A stretch of DNA of 64,000 nucleotides, taken from positions 186,001-250,000 of the forward strand of contig NZ_JABBYO010000006.1 in the NCBI RefSeq assembly GCF_012958305.1, given 5' to 3'. This DNA is from Tautonia rosea (lineage in GTDB: Bacteria; Planctomycetota; Planctomycetia; Isosphaerales; Isosphaeraceae). The translations under genes and the position numbers were made by a program. The number at the start of each line of letters is the position of its first letter. Position 1 is the first letter of the stretch. Of the stretch, positions 1 through 9,008 are shown piece after piece. Under the pieces are notes generated by a model that made no database searches, was not told where the DNA came from, and saw only the letters and a list, made by a program, of their open reading frames with translations.

Positions 1-977
1 ACGAGTGCCACATCGCCTCGCAATTCATCCTCATGTTCGTCGAGCCATTGGCGAAGCGCGCTGCGGTAAGCGTCATCGTCGTCCGGGAATTCGTTTCGGA
101 ACCGCGATCGAGCCTCAGCCAGCCGCTCCGAGGCGTTCGGCACGAGGAAGCCGGGGTAGAAGTTCACCATGATCACGCCACCGTTTTCGGGTATCCGACG
201 GAGGATCGCGTCGGGGACATTTCTCGGGTGGGGGGCGATTGCATAGGCACTGGAATGGCTGGCAATGATCGGCGCGGCTGAGACACGGAGGCAATCGTCC
301 ATCGTTGCCTCGGAGACATGGGAGATATCGACCAGCATCCCCAGACGGTTCATTTCGCGGACGACGCGCTCGCCGAACTCGGAGAGGCCGCCGCTGATCG
401 GCTCATCGGTGGCCGCATCGGCCCAGGAAAGGCTGGAATTGTGCGTCAAGGTCATGTACCGCACCCCCAGCCTCGCGAAGTTGCGCAAGAGGGAAAGGTC
501 TTCCTCGATCGCCACTCCTCCTTCGATCCCGAGCAACGAGGCGATCCGACCCGAGGCCACGATCCGCTCGACATCGTCCGCCGTCCGGGCGAGTTCGAAG
601 GCGTCGGGATAGCGATCGATCATCCGGTAGACGATGTCGATCTGTTGCAAGACCGTCTGAGACGGGTTCGGCTGCTCACTTGGAATGTAGACCGACCAGA
701 ACTGTGCATCGACCCCCCCTTCGCGCAGGCGAGGGATGTCTGTATGACCCGAATCGAGCCGTCGGCCGATGTCGAGCCGATCGAAGCCCACGTCCCCGTC
801 ACCTCGAAGCCTCCAGGGGAGGTCGTTATGGCCGTCGATCAGGATTGCCTCGGCATGGATCCTCGCGGCACTTGGAGTCACGGCCGGGTCAGGGTCTTCG
901 GCCGATTCGGCCGAGGTTACAAGAAGCAGGGCCGCGACCATTGCCGAGGCCGATCGAATCCGAGGCAGTGCGCGCAT
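1..977 (-). CDS. Membrane dipeptidase (peptidase M19), 3' end cut by window edge
   Basis: Reading the minus strand from the ATG at 975-977 gives an exported zinc dipeptidase of the renal dipeptidase (M19) family, which hydrolyses dipeptides. A short hydrophobic N-terminus ending in TSAES-like small residues looks like a signal peptide. It is followed by IDGHNDLPW, the M19 metal-binding motif, and by LLGIEGG, LTHNSSLSWADA and LVDISHVSE, all typical blocks of the family. A GAGGAA ribosome site lies 7 bases before the start. The gene runs off the left edge after about 325 codons, so the C-terminal part is not visible. The neighbour on the same strand is an RND pump whose stop lies 145 bases upstream; there is no sign that they share a function. 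The family assignment is firm; the natural substrate is not known. Confidence 0.9.
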   Translation of the reverse strand, partial: MRALPRIRSASAMVAALLLVTSAESAEDPDPAVTPSAARIHAEAILIDGHNDLPWRLRGDGDVGFDRLDIGRRLDSGHTDIPRLREGGVDAQFWSVYIPSEQPNPSQTVLQQIDIVYRMIDRYPDAFELARTADDVERIVASGRIASLLGIEGGVAIEEDLSLLRNFARLGVRYMTLTHNSSLSWADAATDEPISGGLSEFGERVVREMNRLGMLVDISHVSEATMDDCLRVSAAPIIASHSSAYAIAPHPRNVPDAILRRIPENGGVIMVNFYPGFLVPNASERLAEARSRFRNEFPDDDDAYRSALRQWLDEHEDELRGDVAL

Positions 978-1122
978 CACGAAATTCCTCTGTCCATCGT
1001 TTGAGTGCAAGGCCGCCGCTTCGGCCGATGATTCATGTGGAGGTGCCAGACCTTCGGAATCAGACGTCTCCGATCCGCGGTGACGTGCTGCCACGAGTCG
1101 GCCTTGGTGCGAGGAGAAACCG

Positions 1123-4100
1123 TTAGCCAGTGGTCGCGGGTGTATTCGTCTCGACAGGCTCAAGGGCATGGCTCGGTGTGTTGGCCCTCTCGGGAGATCG
1201 ACCTCCGCTGAGCGATCGGATTACCACGTAGAAGACGGGCGTCAACAGAACCCCGAAGGCCGTGACACCGAGCATTCCCGAGAAAACGGCCGTCCCCAGC
1301 GCCTGACGCATTTCTGCGCCAGCTCCCACGGCTCGAACCAGGGGAACCACGCCGAGAATGAAGGCGAACGAGGTCATCAGGATCGGCCGGAGCCGAAGGA
1401 CCGAGGCCTCCACGGCCGCCTCGCGTCGCGAATGCCCCTCCTCCTCCTTCTCGCGAGCGAATTCGACAATCAAGATGGCATTCTTGCACGCCAGTGCAAC
1501 GAGGACAACAAATCCAATTTGCGTGAAGATGTTGTTGTCCATCCCTCTCAAGAAAATTCCAGTGATGGCGCAGAGCAGGCACATGGGCACGATCAAGATG
1601 ATCGACATCGGCAAGCTCCAGCTCTCGTACTGGAAGGCCAGGACGAGAAACACGCAGAGCACGCAGAAGGGAAAGACGAAAATCGCCGTGTTGCCTTCGA
1701 GCTTTTGGAGCAAGGTCAACTCGGTCCATTCCGTGCTCATGCCTCGTGGGAGTTCCTTCCCCGCAAGTTGTTCCATCAGGGAGACCACCTGGCCCGAACT
1801 TGTGCCAGGGGCCGGAGCCCCGACCACCGATGCCGACGGGAACATGTTGTAACGCTCGATGATTGTCGGAGCGCCGATCTCCCGGACCGACGCCACCGCG
1901 CCCAGCGGAACCATCCGACCGTCGGCCCCTCGGGTCTTGAGCTGGGCAATCTGATTGGGACGCAGGCGATACGGAGAATCGGCCTGGACGTTTACCTGCC
2001 AGTTACGGCCGAATCGCGTAAACTGATTGACGTAAAGTGATCCGAGCTGAATCTGGAGCGTTTCGAAGATGTTGTCAAGCGGCACTCCCATCGACCGGGC
2101 CATGTCGCGGTCGATGTCGATGAAATACTGTGGGACATCGGCGCGATAGCTGGAAAACAGCCCCCCGATCATCGGTTGGGCAGTGCCGGCATCGATCAGG
2201 TTCGCAACCGTTCCCTGAAGCATGTCGGGTCCAAGGTCGGCGCGGTCCTGCACCATGAGCTTGAACCCGCCGACACTGCCAAGCCCATCGACCGGAGGGG
2301 CACCGAAGACACTCACGATCGCCTCTTGTTCCTTCCTCGATTGCTGGGCAAACGCCCGCAGGACGGCGTTCGCTCCGAGTTCCGCGCGACCGGCTCGCTC
2401 CTCGAATGGTTCGAGGATCACGAACATCGAACCGATGTTCGAGGCATTCGTGCCGTTGAGGGCCGAGTAACCAACCATGTCGATCGTATGCGCGACGCCG
2501 GGAATGTCTCGAACCATTTCCGAGAGGCGCTGAATGACCGCCTCGGTTCGTGATAGCGAACTGGCATCGGGTAGCTGCGCATTAACGACCAAATACCCCT
2601 TGTCTTGCGACGGGATGAAACCGACTGGGACTGCACGGAATCCGGCGAAGGTCAGGCCAAGCAAACCAACGTAGGCGATCAGCACGATCACCGAGACGCG
2701 AATTAATCCAGAAACCAGTCGACCGTAAATCGTTGTGGCAACATCAAAGACTGTGTTGAACCCGGCAAAGAAAATGGCGAGCAGACGGTCGATCACGAGA
2801 CCGAGGAACCATCCTGCCACTGCCCCTCCCAGCGCGGCCACGCTCCGTCCGATCCATTCCCTCGACTCCTCAAGGCCCAAAGCCGACGCGATCCCCGACC
2901 CGAGCGTCACATCGGCGAGGAATGCGAAGGCAACGACATACGCCAAACGGGGCAAGGCCCACGATCGTTCGATGGTCGAGCCGTGGTCGTGCGGCTTGAG
3001 AAGGATGGCACACAGCGCCGGACTGAGCGTGAGCGAATTGATCGACGAGATGACGGTCGATACCGCGATCGTCAGGGCAAACTGCTGGTAGAACCGTCCC
3101 GAGATGCCGCTGATGAACGCCACTGGTACAAAGACGGCGAGCATGACGAACGTCGTGGCGATGATCGGTCCAATCACTTCTCGCATCGCCTTCGACGTCG
3201 CCTCGCTCGGCTTGAGACCGAGCGCCAGGTTGCGCTCGACGTTCTCGACGACCACGATGGCATCGTCCACCACAATCCCGATCGCCAGCACCAGTCCGAA
3301 CAGCGAGAGGTTATTGAGTGAGAATCCGAACAACGCCATGAACATGAATGTCCCGATCAGCGATACTGGCACAGCGATCAAGGGAATGATCGTCGCCCGC
3401 CAGTTCTGCAAAAAGAGCAGGACGACCAGGAAGACCAGGGCAAAGGCTTCAAAGAGGGTGTGAACGACACTCGTGATCGACTCCTCAATAAACTGGGTCG
3501 TGTCATAGACAATCCGGTATTCCAGACCGGGGGGGAAAATGGAGTCTTGGAGTTCGGCCATTCGATCGTAGATTCCCTGAGCCGTCTCGACCGCGTTCGA
3601 GCCGGGAAGCTGGAAGACAGCCAGGGTGATCGTTGGGGTACCGTCGAGGTAGGTGTTTACATCGTAACTACGAGCCCCCAGCTCAATCCGGGCCACGTCT
3701 CGCAGTCGAGTCACGCGGCCATCGTCGCCGGTCTTGACGATGATCTCACCGAACTCCTCGGCTTCGAGCAGTCGCCCCTGGGTACTCAGGGTGTATTGAA
3801 AGCCGATGTCCGCGGGTGCGGGCTGCTGGCCGAGGCGTCCTGCGGCGACCTGAACATTTTGCTCCCGGATCGCGTTGGCCACGTCCGACGCTGTCAGATC
3901 GAGCGAGGCGAGACGGTCGGGATCGAGCCAGACGCGCATGCTGTATTCTCGCTCGCCGAGGAAGGCCACGTCACCGACCCCGGGAAGACGGGCCAACTCG
4001 TCTCGGATCTGAAGCGAGGCGAAGTTGCTCAGGTAAAGCTGGTCGTACCGCTCATCGGGAGAGATCAGGTTGACGCACAAGGTGATCGCCGGCGACTTCT

Positions 4101-4494
4101 TCTTTGTCGTGACGCCGATTCGTTTCACCTCCTCCGGAAGCTTGGCCTCGGCCGTACTGACGCGGTTCTGGGTCAAGACCTGTGCAGTATCCAGATCCGT
4201 GCCAACCTCAAACGTGACGTTCAGGAGGTACTGGCCATCGGAGGTCGAGATGGAGGACATGTAGAGCATGTTCTCCACCCCGTTGACCTCCTTCTCGATT
4301 TCTGATGCGACGGTGTCCGCCACCGTTTGTGCATTGGCTCCAGGAAAACTCGCCGTGACCGAGACGGTTGGCGGCGTGATCTCCGGATACTGGGCGATCG
4401 GCAAACCAATCAGGGCAATCCCGCCGAACACCACCGTGAGGATCGAGATGACTGCCGCGGCGATGGGCCGCTTGATAAAAAACTCGGTAAACAC
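1123..4494 (-). CDS. RND efflux pump, AcrB/HAE1 type, inner-membrane subunit
   Basis: A 1123-residue proton-driven exporter of the hydrophobe/amphiphile RND family. The N-terminus MFTEFFIKRP and the run GLPIAQYPEITPP are classic for AcrB-like pumps, and the TM4 proton-relay pair is present in GIVVDDAIVVVENVER. The start is a GTG with a GAGGA site about 9 bases upstream. The adaptor gene ends 12 bases before it, so the two are surely co-transcribed. The protein is about 70 residues longer than E. coli AcrB. The excess sits between TM6 and TM7 (residues about 500-580), where two additional hydrophobic stretches follow LLKPHDHG. No outer-membrane TolC-like gene is in the cluster, so that partner must be coded elsewhere. 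Drug or solvent export is the family role; the substrate cannot be read from sequence. Confidence 0.95.
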   Translation of the reverse strand: MFTEFFIKRPIAAAVISILTVVFGGIALIGLPIAQYPEITPPTVSVTASFPGANAQTVADTVASEIEKEVNGVENMLYMSSISTSDGQYLLNVTFEVGTDLDTAQVLTQNRVSTAEAKLPEEVKRIGVTTKKKSPAITLCVNLISPDERYDQLYLSNFASLQIRDELARLPGVGDVAFLGEREYSMRVWLDPDRLASLDLTASDVANAIREQNVQVAAGRLGQQPAPADIGFQYTLSTQGRLLEAEEFGEIIVKTGDDGRVTRLRDVARIELGARSYDVNTYLDGTPTITLAVFQLPGSNAVETAQGIYDRMAELQDSIFPPGLEYRIVYDTTQFIEESITSVVHTLFEAFALVFLVVLLFLQNWRATIIPLIAVPVSLIGTFMFMALFGFSLNNLSLFGLVLAIGIVVDDAIVVVENVERNLALGLKPSEATSKAMREVIGPIIATTFVMLAVFVPVAFISGISGRFYQQFALTIAVSTVISSINSLTLSPALCAILLKPHDHGSTIERSWALPRLAYVVAFAFLADVTLGSGIASALGLEESREWIGRSVAALGGAVAGWFLGLVIDRLLAIFFAGFNTVFDVATTIYGRLVSGLIRVSVIVLIAYVGLLGLTFAGFRAVPVGFIPSQDKGYLVVNAQLPDASSLSRTEAVIQRLSEMVRDIPGVAHTIDMVGYSALNGTNASNIGSMFVILEPFEERAGRAELGANAVLRAFAQQSRKEQEAIVSVFGAPPVDGLGSVGGFKLMVQDRADLGPDMLQGTVANLIDAGTAQPMIGGLFSSYRADVPQYFIDIDRDMARSMGVPLDNIFETLQIQLGSLYVNQFTRFGRNWQVNVQADSPYRLRPNQIAQLKTRGADGRMVPLGAVASVREIGAPTIIERYNMFPSASVVGAPAPGTSSGQVVSLMEQLAGKELPRGMSTEWTELTLLQKLEGNTAIFVFPFCVLCVFLVLAFQYESWSLPMSIILIVPMCLLCAITGIFLRGMDNNIFTQIGFVVLVALACKNAILIVEFAREKEEEGHSRREAAVEASVLRLRPILMTSFAFILGVVPLVRAVGAGAEMRQALGTAVFSGMLGVTAFGVLLTPVFYVVIRSLSGGRSPERANTPSHALEPVETNTPATTG

Positions 4495-4506
4495 GTGCGG
4501 CAGTCC

Positions 4507-5883
4507 TCAAGGAGCGTCAGGATCGGGGATCGATTCGGACGCGGGATCGACCTCGGCGTCGGGGCCGGAACTGGTCTCGTCGGTTGCGGGGGATGACTCA
4601 GGCTCGTCCATTCCCGCGGCCTCGGTAATGCCGACGGTGGGCAGGTCAGGGACTTCAAGAGTGCCCGATTCTTCGGAGACCACGGCCAGGGCTTCCTCGG
4701 TTCCGGGAGGCATGGGCATGGCAACGTCTCGGGGTTCAACGACGATCCCCTCTCGGACCCGCTGGATGCCGGTGACGATCACACGGTCCTCGGTAGTAAG
4801 TCCCTCGGTCACAACAGCCATTCCACTGAAGACCGGGCCGATTGCGACCAGCCGTCGCTCGACCCGATTCTCGACATCCACCACATAGGCAAAGCGAATT
4901 CCCTGATCCGAGCCAAGGGCGGTCTCGGTAATCAGGATCGCATCCTCGGGCTTTCCGAGGGGAATCCTCACTCGTGCAAAGAGACCTGGAGAGAGCAACT
5001 GGTTTGGGTTGGGAAAGACCCCTCGGGCTCGAAGGGTTCCGGTGTTCGGATCGATCCGGTTGTCGGCGAAGTCGAGTATCCCGACGTGGGGGTATCCAGC
5101 CTCGACGGCCAGGCCCACCTCAACCGGAAACCTGGCTTCACGAATGCGGGTGGCGTCGAGTTCTTCTCCGCGAAGCTCCGAGGCATTTTGCCGATATCGG
5201 AGCAATGCCCGTTCATCCACGTCAAAGTCAACGAACATCGGATCAACTGAAACAACTGTTGTCAAAAGGTTGTCGTCCGTCTTGCCGACGGTAATGAGGT
5301 TGCCGACATCGACCATGTGAGCCCCGGCTTTCCCGGTGATCGGGGAGGTGACCTCGGTGAAGCTCAGGTCAAGTCGGGCCCGGCGAAGCTCTGCCTCGGC
5401 CCCTCTGGCCTCCGCCACGGCCACGTCGTAGGCCGCGGCGGCGCGGTCAAAATCCTGTCGGCTCCCCACGTCGCGCTGAGCAAGGGTGCGGTAGCGGTCA
5501 CGTTCCACGGCGGCAAGTCGGGCGCGGGCCTTGGCCTGTTCCACCTGGGCTTCGGCCAGCGCGACAGCGTCCTGATATTCGCGCGGATCGATCACAAACA
5601 GAACCTGGCCGGCCTCGACCAGATCGCCCGCCTCGAAGCAAATTTCTTTGAGATAACCTTGCACCCGAGCCCGAATCTCCACTGTCGAAACCGCTCGGGT
5701 CCGGCCAGTGTACGTATCGTAGTCGACGACCGGCCGAACCAGGGGACGACTGACCGAGACGGGAGGAGGCCCGGATTCCACGACTGAGGGTTCGGCACTT
5801 TGGCAGCCGGCCACGATTGCGCAAAGAACCGTTGGGATCATCAGGGCCAGGACTCGGCCGAGGGAGAAGACAATGCGGATCAT
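4507..5883 (-). CDS. RND efflux periplasmic adaptor (membrane fusion protein), lipoprotein
   Basis: A 458-residue HlyD/AcrA-like adaptor that would link the RND pump to an outer-membrane channel. The N-terminus is hydrophobic and ends in IVAGC, a lipobox, so it is probably lipid-anchored. Then come the barrel-sandwich half VEIRARVQGYLKEI, an alpha hairpin rich in Ala, Arg and Glu (residues about 100-165), and the second half-lipoyl piece SPITGKAGAHMVDVG. A beta-barrel and a membrane-proximal domain follow. The last 60 residues are acidic and low in complexity (many P, E, S, D), unlike E. coli AcrA, and may be a flexible tail. It is the first gene of a two-gene operon with the pump. The start is ATG; a GGAG lies 12 bases upstream, rather far. 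Confidence 0.93.
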   Translation of the reverse strand: MIRIVFSLGRVLALMIPTVLCAIVAGCQSAEPSVVESGPPPVSVSRPLVRPVVDYDTYTGRTRAVSTVEIRARVQGYLKEICFEAGDLVEAGQVLFVIDPREYQDAVALAEAQVEQAKARARLAAVERDRYRTLAQRDVGSRQDFDRAAAAYDVAVAEARGAEAELRRARLDLSFTEVTSPITGKAGAHMVDVGNLITVGKTDDNLLTTVVSVDPMFVDFDVDERALLRYRQNASELRGEELDATRIREARFPVEVGLAVEAGYPHVGILDFADNRIDPNTGTLRARGVFPNPNQLLSPGLFARVRIPLGKPEDAILITETALGSDQGIRFAYVVDVENRVERRLVAIGPVFSGMAVVTEGLTTEDRVIVTGIQRVREGIVVEPRDVAMPMPPGTEEALAVVSEESGTLEVPDLPTVGITEAAGMDEPESSPATDETSSGPDAEVDPASESIPDPDAP

Positions 5884-6204
5884 GGTGTCGAGACGCTCCG
5901 GGATTGGGGCGAATGATCAGCCCCGAGCAATCATGCCGATCGGAAACATCCTAAGTTTCCTCGCCCTCCTTCGTCGACCCTGTGCCGAACATCGCACGAT
6001 CCGGGTGCCTCGGCAGGCATACCGCTTCTCACGGACCTGATCCCAGCTGCGGAGCCGTCGAAACCACGGATCAGGCCATCTTGGTTGTCGGCCTTGGCCA
6101 CCAGGAGGCTCAAGACTTCCCTGTCAACGTTCCCATGGCCGGTTTCTCAAAGCAAGGATACGGCCCACGTGGACACCTCTAGGTCCGATCTCCGGTGAGA
6201 TGGA
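5884..6204. other. Gene-free spacer upstream of the RND operon
   Basis: About 320 bases between the phospholipase D-like gene and the adaptor start. Short open frames on both strands have no coding character. It should hold the promoter of the minus-strand RND operon, but only a weak candidate (TCGACG, 18 bases, TAGGAT on the minus strand) is visible. No regulator gene or clear operator palindrome was seen. Confidence 0.5.
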
Positions 6205-6912
6205 TCAGCCGAGTCGGTCCCAAAGCCGTTCAAACTCCCCAAGAAAGGCGGAGACGAGCCCGGCATCGCTCGTCACGATGAAGTTTTCGAAGTTGAATTC
6301 AGCCGCCCCTCGGGTCCAGTTGTAGCTCCCGGTCAGCAGCGTGGTCCGGTCGAAGATGGCAAACTTGTGGTGCATGTGGTTCGGATCGCGGTCGGTGTGC
6401 AACGGGATTCCCTCGCGGCGGAGTTCCCGGATGTCCGAGCCGGTGTCATGTGCCTTCTCATTATCGCTGATGATGCGGAGGGCCACCCCTCGTCGGTGAG
6501 CAGCGAGAATTGCTGAGGTGATCCGATCATCAGTGATCGTGAAGACACAGACGTCGACCGAATGCCTGGCACGGTCGAACAGCCCGGCAATGGCTCGTGG
6601 GCCAGAGTCTCCAGGCATGAAGTAGGCCGCTGACGCTGCCGGGCCCTCACGATCGGCCGAGGCACGATGGGCCAGCAGCTTTTCGAAGCCTTCGAGCCAG
6701 TCGAGGACTTCCGACCCTCCACCGTCGGCCAGCGCTTTGCGGGCCAGGGCGAAGGCCCTGTTGCGCCAGAAGGACTCGGTGGCGGCGTCGGCCTGCGCCT
6801 CGTCGAGCACCCTGCCAATTGCCTGACGCTCCGAACGGGAGAGCCGGTAATCGTCGAGAGTTTGGGTAAGCAGGGCGTCGATGCGGTCGGTGTCGGGCAT
6901 CTTGGTGCTCAT
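6205..6912 (-). CDS. Phospholipase D-like protein with a single HKD motif
   Basis: A 235-residue protein. Residues about 85-235 form one PLD-type catalytic module with the HKD motif HHKFAIFD, followed by the usual LLTGSYNWT strand. The module also contains VDVCVFTITDD, the segment common to mitochondrial cardiolipin hydrolase (PLD6)/Nuc-type single-domain enzymes, which act as homodimers. The N-terminal 80 residues are helical and of unknown role. No signal peptide is evident, so a cytoplasmic location is likely. Possible activities are phosphodiesterase or nuclease; sequence alone does not decide. The gene stands alone on the minus strand and starts with ATG. Confidence 0.85.
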   Translation of the reverse strand: MSTKMPDTDRIDALLTQTLDDYRLSRSERQAIGRVLDEAQADAATESFWRNRAFALARKALADGGGSEVLDWLEGFEKLLAHRASADREGPAASAAYFMPGDSGPRAIAGLFDRARHSVDVCVFTITDDRITSAILAAHRRGVALRIISDNEKAHDTGSDIRELRREGIPLHTDRDPNHMHHKFAIFDRTTLLTGSYNWTRGAAEFNFENFIVTSDAGLVSAFLGEFERLWDRLG

Positions 6913-7033
6913 CGGCTTGCAGTGGGCCGGTCGGGGGTGGTATGATGCCTCGTTCCGGCCCGGATCGAAGGCGCCTCAGAACCGAAATCGTGCCCCCGAC
7001 CTCGGAAGGAAGGGGGGTTGGGAGTTTGTTCCG

Positions 7034-7240
7034 ATGTCGATGGACAAAAGCTTAAAGAAGGCCAGCGGCCTTTCTCGCCAGCGTAACGTGCAAACCCGAG
7101 CCGAGCGACTGGCGATTCTTCAGGAAGATGGTCGTTGGGATCACGATCACCCGGTCTACGGCCTGCCCAAGACCCGGCACCGCGACCTTGCCGCCGGTCA
7201 GTCGGGACCAAAACGCCCGGACAGCAGCAACCAGGACTGA
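7034..7240 (+). CDS. Small basic protein (planctomycete/verrucomicrobial type)
   Basis: A 68-residue basic protein beginning MSMDKSLKKASGLSRQRNV and continuing TRAERLAILQEDGRW, then GLPKTR. This pattern (MSxxxSLK...GLxRxRNVxTRAERxxxLxExxxW...GLPK) fits the short 'small basic protein' family I know from Planctomycetes, Verrucomicrobia and Chlamydiae (TIGR04137). Its role is not established; its charge suggests nucleic-acid or ribosome binding. The first ATG (7034) and a second (7040) are both possible; GGAAGG-type bases lie about 25 and a weaker purine stretch about 12 bases upstream. The C-terminal 20 residues are hydrophilic and poorly conserved in character. The open frame continues upstream but the family motif fixes the start here. 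Confidence 0.8.
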   Translation: MSMDKSLKKASGLSRQRNVQTRAERLAILQEDGRWDHDHPVYGLPKTRHRDLAAGQSGPKRPDSSNQD

Positions 7241-7290
7241 CAGGTTGGCTCCTCGGGCTGGGCGTTCACAGCCTCTCCTCGTACCTGTGC

Positions 7291-7578
7291 TTAACGATCG
7301 TCAGGCAAGGCATTCAGCTCGGTGGCGAGCTGAAAATCATGATCGGTCAATCCGCCCTCTGCTCGGCTATTGACCTCGATCCGTACCGTACGATAGCTGA
7401 GCACAATCTCCGGATAATGCTTGAGCCGATCCGCCACGGCCCAGGCCTGGTTCACGAACTCAAGCCCGCGTCGGTCAGACGCAAACTGCCAGGTGCGGAT
7501 GAGCATGTCGCCGACATGCTCCCATCCCTGAATGGTTGCGAGCCGAACCTTGATCTCGTCGTCGTGGAGCTTCTTCAT
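7291..7578 (-). CDS. Pterin-4a-carbinolamine dehydratase-like protein with altered active site
   Basis: A 95-residue protein of the PCD/DCoH fold, starting at an ATG with GAGGAG 6 bases upstream (a longer frame from 7656 has no such site). PCDs dehydrate 4a-hydroxytetrahydrobiopterin or act in molybdopterin metabolism. The family core is visible as AVADRLKHYPEI...YRTVRIEV...GGLTDHDFQLA. The usual active-site pair His-His-Pro is here His-Tyr-Pro, and the later His (in T-H-x-x-GGLT) is replaced in NSRAEGGLT. So only one of the three usual histidines is kept. It may be a non-catalytic or specialised paralogue. It is divergent from the ZIP transporter gene. Confidence 0.82.
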   Translation of the reverse strand: MKKLHDDEIKVRLATIQGWEHVGDMLIRTWQFASDRRGLEFVNQAWAVADRLKHYPEIVLSYRTVRIEVNSRAEGGLTDHDFQLATELNALPDDR

Positions 7579-7892
7579 GGCCCGCTCCTCGGGGATCGGA
7601 TTCGGACCGATCGCGATGCTCCTGAGATGGCCGAACCTGGCGGCATCGCGGTCCAAAATGATCGGACCTTGATTATCTCCCGCTCTGGTAGAGAGGGCAA
7701 GGGGCCCCTCTCGGGGCGGTTCTCAGGCTCGGCAGCACCGGGCTCGGATGGTTGCCAACCCTGGTGTCGCCCGGTAGTCACCATGCGCGATTCCCAGGGC
7801 CGTTCCTCGTGCTTCACCCGCCTGGGTTCGGGCGCTCATGGTCGCCCCTGCAACCACGATTTCGTCCTGATCGGCCCCGGGAGGGCCGTCGC
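7579..7892. other. Divergent spacer between pterin dehydratase-like and ZIP genes
   Basis: About 310 bases with no convincing gene. It holds a good minus-strand promoter candidate (7672-7700) for the dehydratase-like gene. No equally good plus-strand promoter for the ZIP gene was recognised. Confidence 0.5.
7672..7700 (-). promoter_or_regulatory. Sigma-70-type promoter for the dehydratase-like gene
   Basis: On the minus strand TTGCCC, a 17-base spacer and GATAAT (5 of 6 to TATAAT) are seen. A start near 7665 would give an 87-base leader before the ATG at 7578. Predicted from pattern only. Confidence 0.5.
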
Positions 7893-8804
7893 ATGACCCT
7901 GGCCCTGGCCCTCTCTTGCGTTGCGATTGTTGTCGTCAGTCTGCTTGGGGGATTACTCCCGCTTGTTGCGACACTCACCCATACCCGGTTGCAGCTTTAC
8001 TTGAGCTTTGCCGCCGGGACCATGCTCGGTGCGGCCTTCTTCCACATGATGCCCGAGGCCGTCGCGCTCGGATCGGCCGGTACCCTTCGCTGGGCCGCCG
8101 CAGGGTTGACTGCCCTATTCTTGCTCGAACGCTTCTTCTCGTTCCACCAGCACGAACCTCCCAGCGCTGCCGAACTTCATGGGCATGGGCCTGGGCATGA
8201 TCATGGGCATGAGCACGGCCACGAGCATCAGCCTCAACTCAACCGTGGCCGAGTTGAGTCACCAACGCTCAACTGGGCCGCGGCGGTGATCGGCCTGGCA
8301 GTGCATAGCATGATCGGTGGGGTGGCCCTGGCCAGTGCGGTCGTCGCCGATTTCGGCACCAAGGGAACCTTCGGCGCCGCGAGCTGGGGAGTCTTGCTGG
8401 CGACGATCGTCCACAAACCTGCCGATGCCCTGACGGTCATCAGCTTGATGCTTCGGGCCCGGACAACCCCAGCGATGGCCCATCTGGTGAATTTTGGCTT
8501 CTCGCTGATGATTCCGATCGGTGTGGCTTTGTTCCTGATCGGCGTCTTGCTGCTTGATGCACCGAGGTCGGGGATCGTCACGGCGTCTGCCCTGGCCTTC
8601 TCAGCGGGGACGTTCCTTTGCATTGCCCTGAGCGACCTCCTGCCCGAGCTGCATTTCCACTCGCACGACCGGACAAAGCTGTCCATTGCCTTTCTGCTTG
8701 GCCTCGGCCTGATGTTTCTCTCCTCGTTCGGCGAGTCGGAGCACGCCCACTCCTCGAATGCTCACGAGGGGCACGACCACGCCGTTCAGACCGATACCCC
8801 CTGA
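7893..8804 (+). CDS. ZIP-family divalent metal transporter
   Basis: A 303-residue inner-membrane protein with about eight hydrophobic segments. AAGTMLGAAFFHMMPEA near the N-terminus and AVHSMIGGVALASA plus the TIVHKPADALTV segment are the metal-site helices IV and V of ZIP proteins. The long loop between helices III and IV carries the His-rich stretch HGHGPGHDHGHEHGHEH, a usual zinc-sensing or metal-buffering loop, and the C-terminus has another (HAHSSNAHEGHDHA). The start at 7893 has GGGAGGG 8 bases upstream; a longer frame from 7752 adds Pro/Arg-rich residues without membrane character. It would import or export Zn, Fe or Mn; direction and metal are not resolved. Confidence 0.9.
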   Translation: MTLALALSCVAIVVVSLLGGLLPLVATLTHTRLQLYLSFAAGTMLGAAFFHMMPEAVALGSAGTLRWAAAGLTALFLLERFFSFHQHEPPSAAELHGHGPGHDHGHEHGHEHQPQLNRGRVESPTLNWAAAVIGLAVHSMIGGVALASAVVADFGTKGTFGAASWGVLLATIVHKPADALTVISLMLRARTTPAMAHLVNFGFSLMIPIGVALFLIGVLLLDAPRSGIVTASALAFSAGTFLCIALSDLLPELHFHSHDRTKLSIAFLLGLGLMFLSSFGESEHAHSSNAHEGHDHAVQTDTP

Positions 8805-9008
8805 CCTGAACTGTCGCGCTCTCCGACCCCGTTTAGAGCTTCCTCGCGCGCACCCGAGGCTTCATAAGGATTTCTTGAGCGAAACCAACGGAATCTCGAT
8901 ACACTGAGTTTCGTTCAAGTCGACAGCGAAGATCGAGTCGCCTCCCGTAAGCTCGAAACAAGAAACGCGGTCCTGGAGTACCCTCATCAACTGGAGGGAT
9001 CCTGGCTC

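Noticed and set aside
6160-6175. CCACGTGG core near 6167
   Set aside because: Outer arms do not match parS.
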